DNA from: Deltaproteobacteria bacterium
Lineage (GTDB): Bacteria > Desulfobacterota > Desulfobaccia > Desulfobaccales > 0-14-0-80-60-11
Reading direction: 5' to 3'
Assembly: GCA_021813445.1 (NCBI GenBank)
Contig: JAKAKP010000047.1
Location: 1-39,379 of the forward strand
DNA length: 39,379 bases
Positions 33,161-39,379 of this stretch are shown here, one piece after another. The notes under the pieces were generated by a model that saw only the letters and a list, made by a program, of their open reading frames with translations, was not told where the DNA came from and did no database searches. Made by a program: the position numbers and the translations under genes. Position 1 is the first letter of the stretch. Every line of letters starts with the position of its first letter.

Positions 33161-33919
33161 CTAATTTTTTTGGGGGAAGATAAAAGACTGCAGGCGCTGA
33201 AAATAATCCTGGCCGCCCATCAGGTAGGTGTCGTTGTGATGGGCCCGGGGGATGATATACAGCTCTTTGGGTGCGGGCGCAGCGGCGAAGACGCGGCGGC
33301 CCATGTCCACGGGGATGATTTCGTCGTCTTCCCCGTGGATGACGAGGAGCGGCACCGAGATTTGGCCGATTTTCCCCAGGTTGTCATAGGGCACCGAGGG
33401 CCGCCAGTCAAAGAGGAAGGGGGCGTAGAGCCGGGCCATGTCCTGGGAGTTGGTGAACGCGGACTCCAGGATCAGGGAGCGGCAGGGGACCTTGGCCGCC
33501 AGGTCGGTGGCCAGGGCCGTGCCCAGGGAGCGGCCGAAAAGGACGATATCCCGCCCCGGCACTTTCTTACATTCCGCCACATACAGATAGGCCGCGGTTG
33601 CGTCCAGATAGGTGCCTTCCCGGCTGATGCGGCCTTGGGATTTGCCGTATTCCCGGTAATCGAAAATGAAGACCGAGACCCCCACCAGGTCCAGGAGCAG
33701 CTTGATGTTTTCCAGGCGGTGGCTGATGTTCCCGGCATTGCCGTGAAACCAGAGAAATACCGGCGCGCCCTCTTTGGGCACCCACCAGCCGTGGAGTTTC
33801 ACGCCATCGGCCGCGGTCAGCCAGACTTCTTCGTAAGCCAGACCGTAATCTGCGGGGGTGCCCACCAACGTCGGGTCCGGGAAGAAGACGATGCCTTTTT
33901 CGGAAAATTCCAGGATCAT
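33161..33919 (-). CDS. Alpha/beta hydrolase (BEM46/ABHD13-like)
   Basis: From ATG 33919 (GAGGG 5-6 nt upstream; the frame also opens at TTG 33931) the 252 residues show LWFHGNAGNISHRL, FIFDYREYGKSQG, the nucleophile elbow FGRSLGTALA with Ser131, VIHGEDDEIIP with the Asp, and a late PRAHHND with the His. This pattern fits the BEM46/ABHD13 serine hydrolases. A lipid or ester substrate is likely but unknown. It stands alone beside a long palindromic repeat. Confidence 0.87.
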   Translation of the reverse strand: MILEFSEKGIVFFPDPTLVGTPADYGLAYEEVWLTAADGVKLHGWWVPKEGAPVFLWFHGNAGNISHRLENIKLLLDLVGVSVFIFDYREYGKSQGRISREGTYLDATAAYLYVAECKKVPGRDIVLFGRSLGTALATDLAAKVPCRSLILESAFTNSQDMARLYAPFLFDWRPSVPYDNLGKIGQISVPLLVIHGEDDEIIPVDMGRRVFAAAPAPKELYIIPRAHHNDTYLMGGQDYFQRLQSFIFPQKN

Positions 33920-33936
33920 AGAAACCCTCAAAGACT

Positions 33937-34067
33937 AAACCACAGAGACTTAGAGGACACAAAGGAACACAGAGAGAAGAACATAGAAAATTAGTTTTGG
34001 CAAAGCCAAAACTGATTTTCGTTCTTTTTCTCTGTGTTCCTTTGTGTCCTCCGTGTCTTTGTGGTGA
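33937..34067. repeat. Long palindrome with ACCACAGAGAC arms, copy 2
   Basis: The arms ACCACAGAGACTTAGAGG and AAAGGAACACAGAGAG are mirrored by CTCTGTGTTCCTTTG and CCGTGTCTTTGTGGT. The nested core TTAGTTTTGGC-AAA-GCCAAAACTGA extends the hairpin to one 131-bp palindrome. The arms match 2127-2251, but the core differs. It lies between two leftward genes. Confidence 0.75.
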
Positions 34068-34072
34068 ATTTT

Positions 34073-35014
34073 TTAGAAAAAATAGCCGACGATATAGCGC
34101 AGGGCCAGGGCGGAGATGATGATCCCCAGGCCGATGCGGATGACCTTGCCGGAGACGTATTTCTGGAGGCGGGCGCCGATGTACATGCCGATGAAGCCGC
34201 CGATACCGAAGAGCGCGCCCAGGGCCAGGTCCGGGTGGATGCCCATGGCGTAATAGATGCCCACTCCGGCCACGGAAGTGACCAGAGTGCCCAGGAGCGC
34301 GGCGCCGGCGATGGTGTACATGGGCAGTTTGAAAATGGCAGCCAGGAAGGGGGCGATGATGGCGCCGCCGCCGATGCCGTAGGTACCGCCGATGAGGCCC
34401 ACCACCAGGGCCAGGATAAATAGGGCCGGGGCGTTGAAGGTAAAAATCTCCCCCAAGAATTTGTAAGAAACCCGCTTCACACTCCAGGCCGCGGTCTTGA
34501 CCCGGGCCGCCAGGGGCAGGGCCTGGCCGGTAGTGACGCCGCTCTCCTTCAGGACCTTGGCCAGGCGTTCCTGGACCTGGGCCTCGAATTCCAGGATTTT
34601 GGCTTTCTTGCGTTTGGCCCCGGGGGTCTGGTCATAAAGGAGGCGCAGGCCGATATAGAGGAGCACGCAGCCCACAAAGAGCTTGAAATGCCTGGGGTCC
34701 GGCAGCCAATTGCAGCGGATCAATGCCCCGAACCAGAGGCCGGGCAGCGTTCCCAGGATGGTGACCCAGGCCACCGGCCAGTTCATGCGGCCTTCCCGGA
34801 GGTAGCGATAGACGCCGCTGGGGATGGCGACGATGTTGAAAATCAGGTTGGTGGGGCTCACCGCGGAAGTGCAGAAGCCGAGGGCACTGACTTGAAAAGG
34901 CAGGAGAAGAAAGGCGCCGGAGACTCCCCCCATGGAGGTGAAGGTGGAGACCACCAGGGCGACAAGGGGGGGAATGAGCGGGTTGACCTCTACGCCGGAC
35001 ACGGGAAAGAGCAT
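34073..35014 (-). CDS. TauE/SafE-family anion exporter
   Basis: The 313-residue membrane protein has about eight helices, the repeated family motifs VSPTNLIFNIVAIPSGVYRY and GTYGIGGGAIIAPFLAA, and a central charged loop (AKRKKAKILEFEAQVQERL). TauE/SafE proteins export sulfite, sulfoacetate or related sulfur anions, and are common in sulfur-metabolising anaerobes. ATG 35014 has no strong ribosome site. It is separate from the YeiH-like system at 6.6 kb. Confidence 0.9.
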   Translation of the reverse strand: MLFPVSGVEVNPLIPPLVALVVSTFTSMGGVSGAFLLLPFQVSALGFCTSAVSPTNLIFNIVAIPSGVYRYLREGRMNWPVAWVTILGTLPGLWFGALIRCNWLPDPRHFKLFVGCVLLYIGLRLLYDQTPGAKRKKAKILEFEAQVQERLAKVLKESGVTTGQALPLAARVKTAAWSVKRVSYKFLGEIFTFNAPALFILALVVGLIGGTYGIGGGAIIAPFLAAIFKLPMYTIAGAALLGTLVTSVAGVGIYYAMGIHPDLALGALFGIGGFIGMYIGARLQKYVSGKVIRIGLGIIISALALRYIVGYFF

Positions 35015-35115
35015 AACCGAGCCATTGTGATATTTTTCTCAAAATATTAGAGATTGAAGAGCGATTTGTCAATCATATCCACGAAATTTTGACTATGCAA
35101 CGGCAAAAATAGTCC

Positions 35116-35145
35116 TTGACTCCTTCACTGTTAATTGTGTATACA
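35116..35145 (+). promoter_or_regulatory. Candidate promoter giving a near-leaderless mRNA
   Basis: TTGACT, 18 bp, TATACA. The -10 ends 6 nt before ATG 35152, so the transcript would begin about at the start codon. It precedes the first of three small exported proteins. Confidence 0.5.
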
Positions 35146-35151
35146 GAATGT

Positions 35152-35484
35152 ATGCTAAAAGGCAGTAGTGGCCTGCTGGTCTGGATCGCGCTTTTCTGCT
35201 CCCTGCTATTGCCGCTGACGGCCATGGGGGAAGTACGCGGCCACCAATTGGAACCCCTGGGTTGTTGCCTGCCTGATTGCCATGGCGACTGTTGCCCCAT
35301 GACTACGGGACACTTCTCCGGCTGCCACGGGTGCAGCGGTTTCATGCCTTGCCTCGCCTCTGACGGGGTTATTATCTATCATCAGCAAGTCAGCAGTCAT
35401 CGCTTTGAAAGGATCACCCCCACATTTAAGGCATTTCCCAGCGATATTTTTCATCCCCCCAAGCTCGGCTCCTCTTTAGTCTAA
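35152..35484 (+). CDS. Small exported Cys/His-rich protein
   Basis: From ATG 35152 the 110 residues begin with a signal peptide (LLVWIALFCSLLLPLTAMG), followed by a compact Cys/His cluster (CCLPDCHGDCC, then CHGCSGFMPC) and a polar tail. The frame is open upstream to TTG 35116, but that triplet is the -35 hexamer. The cysteines suggest a metal-binding or disulfide-rich envelope protein. No family is recognised beyond a resemblance to small proteins beside copper genes. Confidence 0.65.
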   Translation: MLKGSSGLLVWIALFCSLLLPLTAMGEVRGHQLEPLGCCLPDCHGDCCPMTTGHFSGCHGCSGFMPCLASDGVIIYHQQVSSHRFERITPTFKAFPSDIFHPPKLGSSLV

Positions 35485-35665
35485 AATCATTTTAAAATCA
35501 GCAGTCAGGGCTGGTTTTGCGAACAGAAAGCCGGAAACCTTTGCCCTACCGCGCCTGAGAATGACTAACCATGCTCCGTATCTGCAAGCTGGAGCAAAGG
35601 GGAGGGGTCTGAACCCCTTTCCCCGGCGGCAGGGAAGATCCCCTGCGCCATAAGGAGGAAAAGCT

Positions 35666-35932
35666 ATGAAAAGCATGATGACTACCGTGATCCTGGCAGT
35701 GGTCCTGGCCTTCATTTTGGCTGGGGCCGGTTGGGCTGCAGATCCCACCGCGGTAGATAATTGCGGCAACCAGCAGATCGCCTGCCCGTTCCATAACGGC
35801 AAGGTGAACAAGGAGTACTCCAAAAATAACCAGGGAAAGCAGGTTTACTACTGTAATCCAACCTGCGTGGACTCCTTTAAAAAGGCTCCAGACCCTGTTC
35901 CCGCGCTGCCGGTATCTCCGGAAGTGAATTAG
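35666..35932 (+). CDS. Small exported TRASH/YHS-like metal-binding protein
   Basis: The 88 residues have a signal peptide (VILAVVLAFILAGAGWAA) and a short domain with CPFHNGKVNKEYSKNNQ, then YYCNPTCVDSFKKAP. This CxxH and YYCxxxC pattern resembles TRASH/YHS metal-sensing or metal-chaperone domains. AAGGAGG precedes ATG 35666. It follows the Cys-rich gene by 180 bp. A periplasmic role in copper or other soft-metal handling is inferred. Confidence 0.75.
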   Translation: MKSMMTTVILAVVLAFILAGAGWAADPTAVDNCGNQQIACPFHNGKVNKEYSKNNQGKQVYYCNPTCVDSFKKAPDPVPALPVSPEVN

Positions 35933-35943
35933 CCTGAAGGACC

Positions 35944-35967
35944 ATGGGGCAGCCTCGGCTGCCCCAT
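35944..35967. terminator. Perfect hairpin after the TRASH-like gene
   Basis: ATGGGGCAGCC and GGCTGCCCCAT are perfect 11-bp arms around TC, 12 nt after the stop. No U tract follows, so termination strength is uncertain. Confidence 0.5.
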
Positions 35968-36102
35968 CTCCTGATAGTACTGAAGCCCGGGTACCTGTCT
36001 TGGGAAACTGGGGTTGGAGTCTTCTAACCGGGTGGATGTTAATGGCTTCGGTCCAGTTCCTTCAGGAATCGGGCCGGGCTTAGGAATAATGAGGAAAAGA
36101 AA

Positions 36103-36462
36103 ATGACGAATATGCGTAAATGGCTCCCGGCCTTGCTGCTGGCGGCATGCCTAACCGTGAGTCTGCCCCTGGCGGCCCAGGCCCAGTGCGGGGGCGGCTC
36201 GGGGGGCGGCTATATGAATCATAATAATCACATGGGTTATTCCTCCGGCATGATGAGTTCGGGGAGCATGGGCATGGGGACTTCCGGACCTGGAGGTCAG
36301 GGAACGATGGGGCCGGGGATGATGGGCACCAACGGCGCGCCTGCGGGCACCTGGAGTCAGCCTGCGGCCCCCGGCAATAATATGGGCTCAGGCCAAATGG
36401 GCAATATGGGCCCCATGGACCACAGCCAAATGGGGCACGGAGGATCAGGAACCAGCCCGTAA
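36103..36462 (+). CDS. Exported Gly/Met/Ser-rich protein, possible copper binder
   Basis: The 119 residues have a signal peptide (LPALLLAACLTVSLPLAAQA) and then a low-complexity mature part rich in Met, Gly, Ser, Asn and His (GYSSGMMSSGSMGMG, MGPMDHSQMGHGG). Spaced Met and His are typical of Cu(I)/Cu(II)-binding envelope proteins, though no fold is recognised. GAGGAAAAG precedes ATG 36103. It is the last of three small exported genes and is followed by a strong terminator. Confidence 0.75.
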   Translation: MTNMRKWLPALLLAACLTVSLPLAAQAQCGGGSGGGYMNHNNHMGYSSGMMSSGSMGMGTSGPGGQGTMGPGMMGTNGAPAGTWSQPAAPGNNMGSGQMGNMGPMDHSQMGHGGSGTSP

Positions 36463-36779
36463 CTTTTGTCCGGCCTCGGCCCGGTGACATTGATCACCGC
36501 CCGAGGCCGAAGTGAAAATGGAGCGCCAAGGGCGGCCCCATGGGCCGCCTTTTTTATATTGAGGATAAGTCAGGCCTTTTTTCTGTATTAGGGTGATTAA
36601 TTTAGTTGACAAAAAGTATAATAATTTATACATAGCTGCCTGAAGGAATTCCCGATGAGTTTCCCAGGTCATCCTCCTGCACGGGGAAGGTGAGGTTCAG
36701 CAGGGTTAACATTCCTCCGGGCTTATTGGGAACCCGGGGCTCTCCAGAGGCGGGGTCAACCTAAGAATGGATACAGACA
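36463..36779. other. Intergenic region with terminator and promoter-like sequence
   Basis: It holds a GGCCTCGGCCCGG / CCGCCCGAGGCC inverted repeat (about 36473-36508), the terminator at 36531-36556, then an AT-rich block with TTGACA (36606-36611) and TATAAT (36617-36622) or TATACA (36627-36632). None of these pairs has ideal spacing. A 140-nt untranslated leader would precede the XRE gene. Confidence 0.5.
36531..36556 (+). terminator. Intrinsic terminator of the Met-rich gene
   Basis: GGCGGCCC pairs with GGGCCGCC around CAT, then TTTTTT. Perfect stem and clear U tract. Confidence 0.88.
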
Positions 36780-37010
36780 ATGCCTAAGTGGCCGCCACGG
36801 CTTAAAATTGTCAATCGCCTGCATGTCTGGCGGGCAGAACACCGCCTGACCCAGGAACAACTGGCCAAAGAGATCGGCGTCACCCGGGCCACCATCGTGG
36901 CCATCGAGGGGGGCGGCTACAATCCTTCGCTAGAGCTGGCGTTCCGGATCGCCCGTTTTTTTAATACGGATATAAATGCAATTTTTGCCATTGAGGAGGA
37001 AGCTCGATGA
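36780..37010 (+). CDS. XRE-family (YozG-type) transcriptional regulator
   Basis: The 76-residue protein is a single helix-turn-helix: RLTQEQLAKEIGVTRATIVAIEGGGYNPSLELAFRIARFF, ending DINAIFAIEEE. This is the YozG/Cro-like layout that usually represses its own operon. It overlaps the next gene by ATGA (37007-37010), so the two are translationally coupled. The start is uncertain, because no good ribosome site precedes ATG 36780. Confidence 0.85.
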   Translation: MPKWPPRLKIVNRLHVWRAEHRLTQEQLAKEIGVTRATIVAIEGGGYNPSLELAFRIARFFNTDINAIFAIEEEAR

Positions 37011-37630
37011 AAAGATTGGACTCGATATTTTTGAAGGTATTCTTGTATGGCCTGCCCCTGGTTATCATTTTGGCTATTTTCTCGTACCGTTACGGGTTGG
37101 GGAGGTTTCAGGGACTTGCCGGCAATTTCAAGCTTCTCTATAACTTTTCTGGACTTGTATTTGCTATCTGGATGCTGCTTTCCATTTATCTGAGCGTCAG
37201 GTTGATGGTTTCAGGTTCCTTTAGAAATCTGGTTTTGGCCCGGCTCACCTTCATCCGGGAAAGGGACGAACGGGAGGTGATGCTGACCGGCAGGGCCACC
37301 AGAAAGACATTCCTGACTTCTTTGGCCGTGTTGATTTTCCTCTTCTTCCTTTCCTGTTTTCAGGTCTCCATTTACCGGCTGCCGCCGGAAAAAGCCGTTG
37401 ATGGCAAAACCGGGATCATTTCCTTGGGTTTTGGTTTCAATCTCCTGGAGTATTCCCATAAGGTCCTCCCCCAGGAAACTCTGCAGAAAACGGACATATT
37501 CTCCTATGCCGGTTTGCCGGTCTCCAGCACCGCGGTCATCCTGCTGTTAATCATCTGGCAGATTACGTCTTATAATTTTTCGATGCAGCGATTGATGAGA
37601 AATGAACAGAGAGGAGACCAGGGGGAGTAA
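37007..37630 (+). CDS. Four-TM membrane protein coupled to XRE regulator
   Basis: The 207 residues show four hydrophobic segments (about 10-25, 45-67, 103-123, 173-191). Between the second and third lies RERDEREVMLTGRATRKTF, which resembles the conserved D-E-R-E region of DUF2178-like membrane proteins found beside small XRE repressors. The ATGA overlap with the regulator makes co-expression certain if the regulator is expressed. Function is unknown. Confidence 0.75.
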   Translation: MKRLDSIFLKVFLYGLPLVIILAIFSYRYGLGRFQGLAGNFKLLYNFSGLVFAIWMLLSIYLSVRLMVSGSFRNLVLARLTFIRERDEREVMLTGRATRKTFLTSLAVLIFLFFLSCFQVSIYRLPPEKAVDGKTGIISLGFGFNLLEYSHKVLPQETLQKTDIFSYAGLPVSSTAVILLLIIWQITSYNFSMQRLMRNEQRGDQGE

Positions 37631-37745
37631 GTCCTGAAGATGGGGGCACCTGGGTTCACTCCGCTAGATTCTTCGCTCCGCTCAGAATGACAAAATAAGG
37701 GGCTTTCGCAGAGGTCTCAACTTGGTATTAAAAAGCCTAAAAAAT

Positions 37746-37780
37746 AAAAGGACGGCCCCATCCCCATGGCCGCCCTTTTT
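37746..37780. terminator. Bidirectional terminator between convergent genes
   Basis: AAAAGGACGGCC pairs with GGCCGCCCTTTTT around about 10 nt. It lies between the four-TM gene end (37630) and the leftward GltB-like gene end (37803), and has T/A runs for both directions. Confidence 0.8.
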
Positions 37781-37802
37781 GCGTTTTGGCGTGAGGCTAT
37801 CC

Positions 37803-39379
37803 CTATTCCCAGTCTTCCTCCACCTGGGTGAGGACCGCGAGTTTCACAGCCTGGACCTTGCGGTAGACCTCCGCGGGCGGGCGGATCCGGCCGTCCACGG
37901 TGAGGAGATCCTGGTCGATGGAGATGCCGAAGAGCTTTTCGTTCTCCTGGAGATAGGGGAGGATCAGGTTCCAGTCGGCGTCGGTCAGGGGCACCAGCTC
38001 CCCGCCGTTCAGCTGCTCGTCCACCAACTGGTTAAAGGGGTCCCGGACATAGAGGGCGCCGCCAGAGGCCAGGGAGAAGAGGTTGGAGCCGGGATACGGC
38101 GTGGCCTGAGCGCGGATGCGGCCCCGGGCGTCGAACTCCAGGCCGTTGACGATGACAAAGCCGCCGCCGGCAAAGGGATCGCCGGCCATGAAGGATTCCG
38201 CCAGGAAGTCCAGGGCCGTGCCGTTGATCACCACCCGGGGGCGGCCCACCGCGTTGATCAGGGGCCGGCCCGCGGCGTTGCCCAGGACATAGACTTCCCC
38301 GCCCTTGGCGCCGTACATGAAGGTCTGGCCCACGTCACCGTGGATCACCAGTTTGCCCCGCTTCATGATCTGGCCCAGCTGATCCTGGGCGTTACCGTGG
38401 ACCTGAATGGTCATGCCGTCCAGGCCGGAGGCCAGGTAGTCCCCGGTGCTGCCGTAGGCGTCGATGCGCACGCCATCGGTGCCGGGGCCGAAGCCGCAGC
38501 CCAGGAAGCGCTGGCCTTTATAGCCGTAAGTGATGAATTGCCGCCAGCCCAGCTCGAAGGCCCGGCAGAGGAGACGGGCGTCGCAGTCATCCCCTTCCGG
38601 GGGGAAACCTGACGCGTCCAGCACCAGGACGTGGTCCCCCTTGGGCGGGGCCGCCAGCTTTTCCCGGGTCTCCCAGTTCAGCCAATGGTAGCGGCTGGTG
38701 CGGGATTTGCCGATTGGGGGAGTGTCCCGGAAGATGCCGGTCAGGGCGTCCAGGAGCAAGCGCAGCAGGTGGCTGCGTTTTTTATCCCCCGGATCGTAGC
38801 GCCGGTCCAGGAGCAGGGTGAGGCCGTTGATGGCCGCGGCCTTGAGAGTATCGCTTTTATGGGCTTGGGCCGCGGCCAGGCGCAAGACCTCCCGGAAGGT
38901 GACATAAGACCACTGGGACACCCCGGCTTTGGCCCATTGAAAGAATTCCTGGCCGCTGCCATCCTGGAGGAGCGCGGTCACCTGGCGCTGCAGCTCCTCG
39001 TCCGGCTCGCCGCCGATCTCCGGGACCACGCCGCTGGAGGGCCGCTGATACCAGGGGACCACCTTGGGGGTGCCAAATTTGTCCTTGCAGGTGAGGAGGC
39101 GCTGGCCGTTATGGGGCTCCAGGGAGAAGATGAAGGAGCCGCCGTCGGTGGCGCTGCCGCCCCGGGCGTTCCAGTAGAGGTCGGCCACCGGGCAGAAGCG
39201 GGGGTCCTCCGCGGCCAGGCTCTCCAGAGTGGCGTCGATGGCCTGTTTTTCCGAGCAGATGAGGCCGATTTGCACCTCGCCGTCCTGGAGGGCAAAGACC
39301 TGGGGCCGCAGCATGGAGGTGTCGGTGATGCCGATGAGCTCGAATTTCCGCTGATCCGGGTCGTTTCTGGCAATGATGA
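37803..39379 (-). CDS. GltB-like protein: amidotransferase end plus GXGXG domain (5' end outside window)
   Basis: The frame runs open through the right edge, beginning in-window with IIARNDPDQRKFELIGITDTSM, the end of a class II glutamine amidotransferase region. ATG 39314 is therefore internal, not the start. Later residues show YGYKGQRFLGCGFGPGTDG and a GXGXG beta-helix region (GNAQDQLGQIMKRGKLVIHGDVGQ). These are the GltB1-like and GltB3-like parts of glutamate synthase, without the central FMN synthase domain in this portion. Such split subunits supply ammonia or act as scaffolds. The GltD-like fusion at 8963 might be functionally related but is far away. Confidence 0.87.
   Translation of the reverse strand, partial: IIARNDPDQRKFELIGITDTSMLRPQVFALQDGEVQIGLICSEKQAIDATLESLAAEDPRFCPVADLYWNARGGSATDGGSFIFSLEPHNGQRLLTCKDKFGTPKVVPWYQRPSSGVVPEIGGEPDEELQRQVTALLQDGSGQEFFQWAKAGVSQWSYVTFREVLRLAAAQAHKSDTLKAAAINGLTLLLDRRYDPGDKKRSHLLRLLLDALTGIFRDTPPIGKSRTSRYHWLNWETREKLAAPPKGDHVLVLDASGFPPEGDDCDARLLCRAFELGWRQFITYGYKGQRFLGCGFGPGTDGVRIDAYGSTGDYLASGLDGMTIQVHGNAQDQLGQIMKRGKLVIHGDVGQTFMYGAKGGEVYVLGNAAGRPLINAVGRPRVVINGTALDFLAESFMAGDPFAGGGFVIVNGLEFDARGRIRAQATPYPGSNLFSLASGGALYVRDPFNQLVDEQLNGGELVPLTDADWNLILPYLQENEKLFGISIDQDLLTVDGRIRPPAEVYRKVQAVKLAVLTQVEEDWE

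Noticed and set aside
35116-35151. TTG-initiated N-terminal extension of the Cys-rich protein
   Set aside because: That stretch is the promoter -35 to -10 region, and the signal peptide begins at ATG 35152.

Overview
This window looks like a chromosomal segment of a GC-rich anaerobic bacterium, most likely a sulfate-reducer-like member of the Desulfobacterota (Desulfobacca/Syntrophobacter type). This is inferred from gene content: a MetV-type corrinoid/folate protein, a GltD-like flavoprotein fused to heterodisulfide-reductase (CCG) domains, a heme-c sensor kinase with a sigma-54 regulator, YeiH-like and TauE-like anion exporters, a Cys-form ArsS arsenosugar cluster, and stand-alone GltB-type domains. 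No rRNA, tRNA or CRISPR array was seen. Coding is dense. The gaps are filled with dispersed palindromic repeats.

Layout. 1-2.1 kb: a possible transposase tail, a DJ-1/PfpI protein and an orphan metV. 2.2-8.3 kb: the most coherent regulatory unit. A leftward heme-c sensor kinase and NtrC-type regulator face a rightward operon (13-codon leader, large YeiH-like transporter, small one-TM protein) across a gap carrying a full-consensus sigma-54 promoter and an upstream inverted repeat. 8.4-13.5 kb, leftward: an exported small protein, the GltD-HdrD-like fusion, an exported tandem rhodanese with no cysteine at all, and a TVP38-type membrane protein. 13.9-16.5 kb: a MerR regulator followed by a membrane/flavodoxin/SCP2 fusion, with a good promoter in front. 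16.6-19.8 kb: arsenosugar-associated glycosyltransferases, ArsS and its AhpD-like partner.

19.9-28.7 kb: a double-GAF protein, a DUF4346/MtrA-like protein fused to a thymidylate-synthase-like domain, a TraB-like protein, a KANL3/Tex30-type hydrolase, then a sigma-54 response regulator directly followed by agmatinase and a deoxyhypusine-synthase-like enzyme (polyamine chemistry). 29-35 kb: tandem duplicated secreted metallophosphoesterases, a CDF-type transporter, a Pro/Gly-rich exported protein, an alpha/beta hydrolase and a TauE/SafE exporter. 35.1-36.5 kb: three small exported proteins rich in Cys, Met or His, which look like an envelope metal-handling set. 36.8-37.6 kb: an XRE regulator translationally coupled to a four-TM protein. 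The window ends inside a leftward GltB-like gene (amidotransferase end plus GXGXG domain).

The best candidate for a little-described system is the heme-c kinase / sigma-54 / leader peptide / YeiH-like transporter / mini-membrane-protein unit at 2.2-8.3 kb. The DUF4346-ThyA fusion, the cysteine-free rhodanese, and the 4TM-flavodoxin-SCP2 fusion with its internal ribosome binding site are also unusual.
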